Positions 24,916 to 32,546 of a stretch of DNA of 51,145 nucleotides are shown one piece after another (position 1 is the stretch's first letter; the number at the start of each line of letters is the position of its first letter). The position numbers and the translations under genes are program-made. The stretch is taken from assembly GCF_025403375.1 (NCBI RefSeq), contig NZ_JAMPTM010000015.1, positions 1 to 51,145 on the forward strand, read 5' to 3'. This DNA comes from Frankia gtarii. GTDB taxonomy: Bacteria; Actinomycetota; Actinomycetes; Frankiales; Frankiaceae. The notes under the pieces were generated by a model, which did not search any database, had not been told where the DNA came from, and saw only the letters and a list, made by a program, of their open reading frames with translations.

Positions 24916-25366
24916 CTGCTCGCGGAGTCCGGATATATCATGCTTTCTATTTGCATTTCCGGCTTATCGTCGGCCAGAAAACCTCGTAGCCGGGCCGGAT
25001 CGGCGTTCGGTAGGCAGGCGGGGTGTACCGGCTCAAGCGATTCGGACCTACCGCAATTTTTGTCACGCGCATGACGCATTCCACCGAGGTCCGATGGATC
25101 GCTTCATGCCCGGACGTTAGAGTCGGTATGCACGCACGGTGCCGGCCGGATGGGGGTCCGACACACCGGTGGTGCGACGTGCACCAGTGGGGGGTTCGTC
25201 GATCGGCACAGCGGGTGTTGCCGTCATGCGCTGACGTGGCACACACCCCGGTCGGTCGTCCTCCCGTCGGGCTTTAGGCCTGTCCGAAGAAGTCGTGACC
25301 GCGGGGGGTTTTCCTAGTGACGGACACTGTCTTCAGTGATGCTCAGGATCGGCCGGGGGCTACGCA
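24916..25366. other. intergenic region before the initiating glycosylphosphotransferase gene
   Basis: About 450 nt without a convincing gene. The first ~170 nt are clearly AT-richer than the surrounding DNA (for example around 24932-24975), as in promoter regions of this island. A CACTG-TCTT-CAGTG dyad lies near 25326-25339, about 30 nt upstream of the next start. No repeat or RNA gene was recognised. Confidence 0.45.
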
Positions 25367-27124
25367 GTGACCCAGCGTGATGGCGGCCGCCGGCCCGACG
25401 GCCGGGCGGCGGTCCCGGCCGGAGCAGCGACGCTCGGGGCGACGCCCGTCGCGCGGAGTCGGTCCGGCCGGCGGATACCGAATCAGCGTGCCCAGTTGGC
25501 GGTGGTGGTCGGCGATGTTCCCGCGCCGGCGCCGACGATCGGTCGCGTCGGCCGTCGCGACCCCGACCGGGCCCAGCGCGGCGCCGGCGGGATCGCCACC
25601 GCGCCCAAGCCGCCCGGCGGGCTCGGCCCCTCGGTCGCCGACCTGCCCGATCCGGGCGCGCGAGGCAATCTCGGCTACCGGGCCAGGGTTCCCTGGGAGC
25701 GTCCCTACACTCGGCTGCTGATCGCCACCGACGCCCTGGCCTGCGTGGTGGCGGTGGGGGTGGCCTATCTGGTCCGGTTCGGCGGACTGGTCGAGTTCGA
25801 TCTCAAGCCGGTGTCCGCGCGGCCCTACATCCTGATGTCGGTCCTGCTGCCGCTCGCCTGGGTCCTGTCGATGTTCTTCGGACGCGCATACGAGAGCCGC
25901 TTCCTCGGCGGGGGCTCCGAGGAGTTCCGGCGCGTGCTCAACGCCGCGGCCCAGCTCACCGCGGTCGTGGCGGTCGTCTCCTACGCGACCAAGGCCGAGC
26001 TCGCCAGAGCTTACGTACTGATCGCGTTCCCCGCCGCGCTGTTACTGACGGTGGCGCTGCGGGGCGGTGCGCGAGCCGGCCTGCACCGGCTGCGCCGGAC
26101 GGGCCGCTGTCTGCACCGCGTGCTGGTCATCGGCGCGGGGGAGTCCGCAGCGTCCATGATCCGGATCGCGCAGCGCGAGCCGACCGCGGGCTGGTCGGTC
26201 GTCGGAGTCGTCCTCGACCGGTCGCCGGGCCGGCACAGCCATGACTCGCCGGAGCGCGGCGGTTTCGACCTGCTGGGAGTACCGATCGTCGGGACCCCGG
26301 AGAGCCTGCACACCGCCATCGCGCAGACCGCGGCGACGACCGTCGCGATCAGCCCGCAGATGGACGGTGACCGCCTGCGGCGGTTGCTGTGGATGTTGGA
26401 GGGCAGCGAGGTCGACGTCTTGGTCTCCTCCGCGCTGACCGACGTGACCGGGCCGCGCATCTCGATCCGCCCGGTCGCCGGGCTACCGCTGCTGCACGTC
26501 GAGGAGCCGGAACTCAGCGGCGCCCGGCGCGCGATGAAGAGTCTGTTCGACCGGAGCGTGGCCGCGGGGATCCTGCTACTGTGCGCGCCGCTGCTGGTCG
26601 CCCTCGCGTTGGCCGTCCGGCTGACCAGTCGGGGACCGGCGATCTTCCGGCAGGTGCGGGTGGGCCGCAGTGGCGAGCACTTCACGATGTACAAGTTCAG
26701 ATCGATGTACGTCGACGCCGAGCAGCGCAAGGCAGAGCTGGAGTCCCACAACGAGCGGGCCGAGGGCCTGCTGTTCAAGATGCGCGACGACCCGCGGATC
26801 ACCCGGGTCGGGAAGTTCCTACGCAAGTGGTCGATGGACGAGCTGCCGCAGCTTTTCAACGTCGTGGGGGGCAGCATGTCGCTGGTCGGCCCGCGGCCAC
26901 CGCTGCCGGCGGAGGTTGCTCGCTACGAGGATGACGTGCACCGCCGGCTGATGGTGAAGCCCGGCCTGACCGGCCTGTGGCAGATCAGCGGCCGGTCGGA
27001 TCTGGAGTGGGACGAGTCGGTGCGTCTCGACCTGCGCTACGTGCAGAACTGGTCACTGGCGATGGACTTCTACATCCTCTGGCGGACGATGTTCGCGGTG
27101 CTGCGCCGCGAGGGAGCCTACTGA
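25367..27124 (+). CDS. polyprenyl-phosphate glycosylphosphotransferase (WbaP/CpsE type)
   Basis: Initiating enzyme of surface-polysaccharide synthesis: transfers a sugar-1-phosphate from a UDP-sugar to undecaprenyl phosphate. Order of parts: ~100 residues of disordered N-terminus, several membrane helices (LIATDALACVVAVGVAYLV and following), a Rossmann-like cytoplasmic domain (VLVIGAGESAASMIRIAQRE), then the bacterial sugar transferase core with KSLFDRSVAAGILLLCAP, MYKFRSMYVDAE, KWSMDELPQLFNVV, SLVGPRPP and KPGLTGLWQISGRS. The C-terminal YILWRTMFAVLRREGAY is typical. 585 residues, intact. GTG 25367 is the likely start. It stands alone, ending against transposase debris. Confidence 0.93.
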   Translation: MTQRDGGRRPDGRAAVPAGAATLGATPVARSRSGRRIPNQRAQLAVVVGDVPAPAPTIGRVGRRDPDRAQRGAGGIATAPKPPGGLGPSVADLPDPGARGNLGYRARVPWERPYTRLLIATDALACVVAVGVAYLVRFGGLVEFDLKPVSARPYILMSVLLPLAWVLSMFFGRAYESRFLGGGSEEFRRVLNAAAQLTAVVAVVSYATKAELARAYVLIAFPAALLLTVALRGGARAGLHRLRRTGRCLHRVLVIGAGESAASMIRIAQREPTAGWSVVGVVLDRSPGRHSHDSPERGGFDLLGVPIVGTPESLHTAIAQTAATTVAISPQMDGDRLRRLLWMLEGSEVDVLVSSALTDVTGPRISIRPVAGLPLLHVEEPELSGARRAMKSLFDRSVAAGILLLCAPLLVALALAVRLTSRGPAIFRQVRVGRSGEHFTMYKFRSMYVDAEQRKAELESHNERAEGLLFKMRDDPRITRVGKFLRKWSMDELPQLFNVVGGSMSLVGPRPPLPAEVARYEDDVHRRLMVKPGLTGLWQISGRSDLEWDESVRLDLRYVQNWSLAMDFYILWRTMFAVLRREGAY

Positions 27125-27127
27125 TCC

Positions 27128-27417
27128 GCCGAGACGGCCGGTCCCCGATCTTCGGGTTCCCCAGCGCCCACGGGATCGGCATGCCCGTTGGAGTGCAGAC
27201 CAGATACAGCCACAGCCCCCAGAGGAACTGGGAGTGCGAGGCGCAGTAGCCGTAACCGGCCCAGCCGGCCAGGTCCGACCGGCGCACCGTCAGGCGGGAC
27301 ATCCCACAGTTCGGCGTCGGACAGCCAGGGTGGCCTACGCGTCCACCGACGGGCACCAATCGGGTTGTCGATCTTCACGTGCAGTGCGGTCAAGAGGGTT
27401 TCCAAGCCCTGTGCCAC
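27128..27417 (-). pseudogene. IS982-like transposase remnant with internal deletion
   Basis: Minus-strand fragments match the N-terminus of IS982-type DDE transposases (VAQGLETLLTALHVKID, then RRPPWLSDAEL) joined directly, with a change of frame, to a downstream part (CGMSRLTVRRSDLAGWAGYG, CASHSQFLWGLWLYLVCTPT, MPIPWALGNPKIG). Roughly the 90 residues normally between these parts are missing, and the C-terminal third is absent. The element therefore is dead. Its end abuts the stop codon of the glycosylphosphotransferase gene. Family assignment is from memory of related sequences. Confidence 0.65.
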
Positions 27418-27485
27418 ACCACGATCTTGGAAGCCCTCTCTCCATGCCCGGCCACCGTCGGCCCAGGCTTCGGACTTACTCGTCC

Positions 27486-27563
27486 AGGGTGCCCACAGGG
27501 CGGGAAACGCCGCTACCCGCCGCCGGAGCGGTTTCGCGGCGCGGTCGTCGCTCGCCGAGGGTG
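27486..27563 (+). pseudogene. decayed fragment resembling the N-terminus of the LOG-family gene at 35259
   Basis: Encodes PTGRE and, after a one-base insertion, RRYPPPERFRGAVVARRG, closely matching PTGRERRYPPPEQFRGPVVA in the LOG-family gene (nucleotides about 35372-35449). The nucleotide match is collinear, including a shared 14-nt run CGCCGCTACCCGCC. Similarity stops at both ends, so this looks like a stray partial copy. Confidence 0.5.
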
Positions 27564-28201
27564 TCACCGGCGTCTCCGGTTTTCGGCACCAGGGCGCGTA
27601 TTCGGTTGTGATCAGAAGGTGGTTCGCGCGGGCTCCCCCGATCCATTTTCGATCATGGTGTTCCGCGGAACCGCCCCACGCATCCCAACCCCGATGCCAG
27701 TAGGGCGATCTTGGTGTTCCGCGGCACCGGACAACACAGGCGCAGCCTCCGCAACTCCCCCGCCCGGAACAAGCGCGACGACAGCGCCCATCAAGGACGA
27801 AAGCGGCCCGCGGCCCAGGCCACCCTTCACACACCTCCTGACCTGCGTGATCACGTAACGTCACGAAGATCGCTCGACCCCACCTTCAGTCAGCCAGCCG
27901 GCAGTTACAGGAGGTGAATCCCAGTCCGTGTGTCCGCAACCGTCATCAACCTCCTGCAACCACCCGCACCACCACCGGGAGCGGCATCATCCCCACCAAT
28001 CGGATCGGCACGGCTCGACGCCCCGGCTGGAACCAGACCCTGGCGGCTGCCTCACCGGCCACCGACTCCACTCCTCGACGGATCCAGATCAAGGAACTCC
28101 ACGCGGACCATCCCCTGACCACAACCAGATACGCGCCCTAGCGGCGGTTCGTGAGCATCGAGCCGGCGGCAGTATTTCTCGGGACTCCGATCTAACTGTG
28201 T
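27564..28201. other. non-coding debris region with one strong ribosome-binding-like site
   Basis: No recognised gene. Near-identical ~20-bp stretches occur around 27652 and 27707 (both containing TGGTGTTCCGCGG). AGGAGGTGAAT at 27909-27919 resembles a strong ribosome-binding site followed by GTG codons at 27928 and 27930, but the possible products of 62-91 residues are Pro/His-rich, overlap in several frames and match nothing I know. Best treated as degenerate sequence beside insertion-element remains. Confidence 0.45.
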
Positions 28202-28721
28202 AGAGGCCATATCGGGGAGGCCTGACCCGCTGCAATTAGACTCTATTCGCTGGATTTCTATACCGCGCTATCAAGATAGTGCGTAATGGAATTAGGAAGC
28301 AACTCCGACCTGCGAATATCTGGGTCGGTGATGGCGTGTATCGCTGGATGCCATACGTCCGTTCATGGCCGCTTTTGGCCGATATGCCAGTGGATATAAT
28401 CAATGTCCAACAAGGGTGTCAGTGGTACTGTCGCGAATTTCATTTACAGGATTACACAGTTTGGCGTGATGTGGGCCACAGATGGTCGTCGTGCGTATTG
28501 ATGGTCGTATGTGGAGGTGTCTCGGTCGTAAGGTGGATGCGGGCGGCACGGTACTGAACCTGCTGAGGGTCGCGTTCCTTTTTGCGGCACGGGGTGGCTG
28601 GGTCGGCCACGGTGGCGTCAAGCCGGTCTTCGTCTGCGGAGGCTGCCGGCGGTTCGTTAGAACGAGCTATTGGCAGCCTGACCTCAGGTTTCGAGGGAAA
28701 CGCGCAGAGGCCATATCGGGG
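28202..28721 (+). repeat. pair of 16-bp direct repeats bounding an AT-rich segment
   Basis: AGAGGCCATATCGGGG occurs at 28202-28217 and again at 28706-28721, 504 bp apart, each followed by (G)AGG. The segment between them is conspicuously AT-rich compared with the rest of the window and contains no recognised gene (its longest frame, 28279-28557, gives 92 residues of unknown type). It may be an inserted piece or a duplicated regulatory site. Confidence 0.75.
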
Positions 28722-28818
28722 GAGGATATGCCTACCTTTTTCTGTCATTCCCGTGCGGCGATACCAGTGACACCGCCGATTCGGCGGCGGACGTCGGCGA
28801 TTCGCCGGAGGGTTCGTC
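28722..28818. promoter_or_regulatory. leader of the GGDEF-like/GT2 gene
   Basis: The ~100 nt after the second 16-bp repeat return to high GC and end in a GGAGGG ribosome-binding site at about 28807-28812, upstream of GTG 28819. The promoter is presumably within or beside the AT-rich segment; no clear -35/-10 pair was identified. Confidence 0.3.
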
Positions 28819-31239
28819 GTGAATGCTGAGGCCGGAGGCGCCGCCGGCCGTCACCGCGTTCGTGCCGCCCAGCCGCCGGTCGCCGCCGACGCGGCATCGA
28901 CCGGCCTGTGGATTCGCGTCTCCTTACGAGACCGCAACGAGTCGGAGTACCTCGCCGACCTGCTCCAGGATCACGGGCTGGCGGTGCGCGTCGCGCTGCC
29001 AGGCGAGAACGATCAGTCCGTCACCAACGAGATTGTCATCAACCAGGAGCTGGTCGCCGGACTCATCCCGGCCGCGCGCCGTAGCGACATGCCCCTGATC
29101 CCGCCGACCGATCGGCTGGCGACACCGCCGGTCGGTGGCGTCGGTGATGAGCAGGTGACGCAGCCGGGGCGGTTGACCATGCATGATCTCGACGCGGTCG
29201 GCCGCCGCCTCGTCGCCAGCATCCAGCGCCGGGTCGAACGCAACCGGCGGGGGCTGGCGCAACTCGCCCTCGAGGACGAGGACATCTTCGACGACGTCGC
29301 CGTCCAGCAGGGCGGTGGTCGGCGGCTGCGCCTGGTCGGGCGGGAGGGGGTGCTGGTCTGCCTGCGGGTCAGTGAGCTGGGGCGGGTGCGCGAGCGCCTC
29401 GGGGCGCAGGCAACCTGGGAGCTGGTCGGCCGGGTCCGCGACGTCACCGTCGCGGAACTGGGCTTGGCCAAGCAGCCGGCTCTGCGCGGCAGCGGCGAGC
29501 TGCTGTGGGTCCTGCCGGCGGCGCCGGCCGCCCGGGTCCGCAAGCAGCTCGAACAGCTCAACGCCGCGCTGGCGAGCCGGTCCTTCACGGTGAGAGTCGG
29601 GGACGCCGAGGAGCATCTGCGCATCACCCCCGCCGTCGGCCTGGTCGGCGTGAGCCGGGCGGATCCGGCCGTGCTGATCGGCCGGGCCAGGGCCGCCGCC
29701 GCGACCGCGGCCAGTCGCCTCGATCTGGAGCCCTGCACCTGGGAGCCGCCGGGGGAGGGGGCCGGCGCCCATGGAGAGCTCCCTGCCGATGCCGGGGCGG
29801 TGGGCCGACGGGACGCGGCGCCCACCGGGCGGTCAGCGCGTGCACGGGCGACGGCAGCCTGGCGGGGGGCCGGGCGCGCCATCGGGTCGACCGCCGCGCA
29901 GGCGCTGCTCAGCTTCGTCCTCGCGCTCGGCCTGCCCTACCTCTACTACACGCTCACGGCCCAGTTCGGCGTCGACGTCCTCGGCCCCGTCTACGCCTTC
30001 ATCGTGCTCGCGCTGGTCGGGACCGCCGGGTCGATCTACGTCGAAGGCCTGCTCGCGCTCGACCCGGTCCGGCCTCCGGCGCTCCCACCGGGAGATCCGC
30101 CGCCGGCCACGGTCATCATCGCCGCGTACCTGCCGAACGAGTCGGCGACGATCATCGACACCCTCGAGGCGTTCCTGCGCATCAACTACGCCGGGCCCCT
30201 CCAGGTGATCCTCGCCTACAACACCCCCCATTCGCTGCCGGTCGAGTCCGTGCTGCAGGAAATGGCACGCGATCATCCCCGGCTGGTGGTGCTCAGGGTG
30301 TCCGGCAGCACCTCGAAGGCCCAGAACGTCAACGCCGCCCTCGGAATCGCCACCGGCTACTTCACCGGCGTCTTCGACGCCGACCACCATCCGGCGGCGG
30401 ACTCGCTGACGCGGGCGTGGCGGTGGCTGGCCGACTCCTACGACATCGTGCAGGGCCACTGCGTCATCCGTAACGGCGGTGCGAGCTGGTTGTCGCGCAT
30501 GGTCGCGGTGGAATTCGAGTCCATGTACGCGGTGGGCCACCCGGGGCGGGCGAAACTGCACGGCTTCGGCATCTTCGGTGGTTCCAACGGATACTGGCGG
30601 ACCGACATTCTGCGCCGCGTCCGGATGCGACCCCGCATGCTCACCGAGGACATAGATTCCTCGGTCCGCTCCATCCTCGCCGGTGTTCGCATCGCCTCCG
30701 ATCCGGCGCTGCTCTCCTTCGAGTTGGCGCCGACCACGCTACGGGCGCTGACCCGCCAACGGCTGCGCTGGGCGCAGGGCTGGTTCCAGGTCTCGCGGAA
30801 GTACTTCGGCGCGGCGCTGGCCTCTCCCGCCCTGAATCGCCGGCAGAAGGCCGGCGCCGCCTTCCTGCTCGGCTGGCGCGAGCTCTACCCGTGGATCTCC
30901 ATCCAGATCTTTCCGCTGCTGGGCTATCTGCTGCTGCACCCGGTTCCCGGGCGGGGCGTGCACTGGGCCATGCCGTTCTTCCTGTTCCTCACGCTGGTCA
31001 CGACGGGAGTCGGCGTGGCGCAAAGCGTCTTCGCCTACCTGCTCGCCCACCCGGATGTGCGCCGGCGCCGTCGATGGTTCCTTGGCTACGCCCTGTTCGC
31101 CGGTCTCTTCTACACCGAGTACAAGAACGCCCTGGCCCGAGTGGCCCAGATCAAGGAAATAGGAGGGGAGCGCCAGTGGCGGGTCACCCCGCGCCAGGTG
31201 CCCGTGCCCAGCCCGGCCTACCAGCGGGAATCAGCGTGA
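28819..31239 (+). CDS. processive GT2 (cellulose-synthase-like) with N-terminal degenerate GGDEF-like region
   Basis: Residues ~390-800 form a membrane-embedded processive glycosyltransferase: two membrane helices, ATVIIAAYLPNESATIIDTL, metal site D520-A-D522 (FDADHHP), catalytic TED with D611 (MLTEDIDSS), and Q647-x-x-R650-W651 (QRLRWAQGW), then C-terminal helices. This is the BcsA/hyaluronan/chitin-synthase pattern, which couples polymerisation to export. The first conserved Asp is not evident (VILAYNTPHS). Residues ~165-310 have the length and helix/strand order of a GGDEF domain (VCLRVSELGRVRERLG, then RGSGELLWVLP at the GGDEF position, VGLVGVSRADPAVLIGRA), but signature and I-site residues are lost. 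No PilZ domain is seen. The stop overlaps the acyltransferase start (GTGA). Confidence 0.85.
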   Translation: MNAEAGGAAGRHRVRAAQPPVAADAASTGLWIRVSLRDRNESEYLADLLQDHGLAVRVALPGENDQSVTNEIVINQELVAGLIPAARRSDMPLIPPTDRLATPPVGGVGDEQVTQPGRLTMHDLDAVGRRLVASIQRRVERNRRGLAQLALEDEDIFDDVAVQQGGGRRLRLVGREGVLVCLRVSELGRVRERLGAQATWELVGRVRDVTVAELGLAKQPALRGSGELLWVLPAAPAARVRKQLEQLNAALASRSFTVRVGDAEEHLRITPAVGLVGVSRADPAVLIGRARAAAATAASRLDLEPCTWEPPGEGAGAHGELPADAGAVGRRDAAPTGRSARARATAAWRGAGRAIGSTAAQALLSFVLALGLPYLYYTLTAQFGVDVLGPVYAFIVLALVGTAGSIYVEGLLALDPVRPPALPPGDPPPATVIIAAYLPNESATIIDTLEAFLRINYAGPLQVILAYNTPHSLPVESVLQEMARDHPRLVVLRVSGSTSKAQNVNAALGIATGYFTGVFDADHHPAADSLTRAWRWLADSYDIVQGHCVIRNGGASWLSRMVAVEFESMYAVGHPGRAKLHGFGIFGGSNGYWRTDILRRVRMRPRMLTEDIDSSVRSILAGVRIASDPALLSFELAPTTLRALTRQRLRWAQGWFQVSRKYFGAALASPALNRRQKAGAAFLLGWRELYPWISIQIFPLLGYLLLHPVPGRGVHWAMPFFLFLTLVTTGVGVAQSVFAYLLAHPDVRRRRRWFLGYALFAGLFYTEYKNALARVAQIKEIGGERQWRVTPRQVPVPSPAYQRESA

Positions 31240-32534
31240 CCGGCCTGCCCACAACGTCCACGGCGCCCACAACGTCCACGGCGCCCACAACGTCCACGGC
31301 GCCCACAACGTCCACGGCGCCGACGTCGCCGATGCCTGCGCCGGGAGCGCTGGCGCGCATGGACGACCTCGAGGGATATCGGGGAATCGCCGCCCTGGGG
31401 GTCGTGGTCTTCCACGCCTACCAGTTCTGCCGCGAGGGCGCCGGCGGGGACGCGGCCGGCTCGACCCCCGACGGCTACGCGTACGCCGGGACGGCGCTCG
31501 GCCATGTGATGCTCAACCTCGACGGCCTCGTCAGCCTGTTCCTCCTGCTGTCAGGCTTCCTGCTCTACGCCCCGGCGGCACGCCAGGTCCTCGCCGGGCG
31601 GCGGGTGGGAAGCCCGCGGGTCTTCCTGCTGCGCCGCGCCGTGCGCATCCTGCCGCTGTACTGGTTCGCGACCTTGCTGGTCTGGACCTACCGCAACCCC
31701 GACCTGCCCGGCGACTGGCGCGACCTGGTGGAGCACCTCACCTTCACCCAGGTCTTCGACAGCCGCCGCATCTTCTACACCATCGGCCCGGCCTGGTCGC
31801 TCTCGGTGGAGATCTTCTTCTACGTCACCGTCGCGCTCATCCTGCTGGCCCTGCGGCGCTGGGATCCCGCCCGGTCCCGCCCGGCGGTGCGGGCGCTGGT
31901 CATCGCGACGCCGCCCACCGTGATGCTGATCGGCTCGCTGGCGTATCACTGGTGGGCGCTCGACATCGCCCACCAGCCGTCGGATCGATGGGCGATCTGG
32001 TTCAACCCCCTGGCCAAGGCGGAGATGTTCGCCATGGGGATGTTCCTCGCCATCCTCCACGCCCGGTGGGGCAGCCAGGCCCTGCGGGCGGTCTGGCTCA
32101 TCCCCGTCCGGCTCGTGGCGCTGGCCATCCTCGTCTACGGGTGCGCCATCCGGGCCGAGGACGCCCGGACCTCGACCGAGTTCACCATGCTGTCCATGAT
32201 CGCGTTCTCGCTGCTGCTCGGCAGCTCGCTGTTCGCCCATCCGCGCGCATGGTGGCGACGGATCCTCGCGGTGCGCCCCCTGATGTTCGCCGGCACCATC
32301 AGCTACAGCGTCTACCTGTGGCACGAACCGATCCTGCTCTACCTCGACACCCACCACCTGCTGAGTCACCACGCGAGGGCGTTTCCCTGGGTGGCGTTGC
32401 TGCTGGTGGCCGTCTCCGTGCCGTTCGGCTGGCTCAGCTACGTCATCCTCGAAAGGCCCTCCGGCGAGCTGAAGGCGCTGTTCCAGCCGGACGGCCGGCT
32501 GCGTTCCTACTACGGTCCCCGGCACGAGGGCTGA
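31236..32534 (+). CDS. OafA/OatA-type membrane acyltransferase
   Basis: Acyltransferase_3 family: about ten membrane helices with the typical opening LEGYRGIAALGVVVFHAYQF (catalytic His), [41 protein letters not shown] and SYSVYLWHEPILLY. Such enzymes O-acetylate or succinylate sugars at the outer face of the membrane. The C-terminal SGNH domain of some family members is absent here, but the next gene has an SGNH module. Residues 5-28 are four TTSTAP repeats (18-bp units). GTG 31236 overlaps the synthase stop by 4 nt, so acylation is probably coupled with polymer synthesis. 432 residues. Confidence 0.9.
   Translation: MTGLPTTSTAPTTSTAPTTSTAPTTSTAPTSPMPAPGALARMDDLEGYRGIAALGVVVFHAYQFCREGAGGDAAGSTPDGYAYAGTALGHVMLNLDGLVSLFLLLSGFLLYAPAARQVLAGRRVGSPRVFLLRRAVRILPLYWFATLLVWTYRNPDLPGDWRDLVEHLTFTQVFDSRRIFYTIGPAWSLSVEIFFYVTVALILLALRRWDPARSRPAVRALVIATPPTVMLIGSLAYHWWALDIAHQPSDRWAIWFNPLAKAEMFAMGMFLAILHARWGSQALRAVWLIPVRLVALAILVYGCAIRAEDARTSTEFTMLSMIAFSLLLGSSLFAHPRAWWRRILAVRPLMFAGTISYSVYLWHEPILLYLDTHHLLSHHARAFPWVALLLVAVSVPFGWLSYVILERPSGELKALFQPDGRLRSYYGPRHEG
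31248..31319 (+). repeat. 18-bp in-frame tandem repeat, four copies
   Basis: Four perfect copies of CCCACAACGTCCACGGCG encode the Thr/Ser/Ala/Pro-rich N-terminus of the acyltransferase. Perfect identity at the nucleotide level suggests recent expansion. Confidence 0.9.
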
Positions 32535-32546
32535 CGGACGCCCATC

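Noticed and set aside
27914-28203. Small frames after AGGAGGTGAAT
   Set aside because: The ribosome-binding-like site is good, but three overlapping frames of Pro/His-rich sequence have no family resemblance and lie in element debris.
28279-28557. 92-codon frame in the AT-rich segment
   Set aside because: No ribosome-binding site or recognisable motif, and its composition differs from every coding gene here; I could not support it as a gene.
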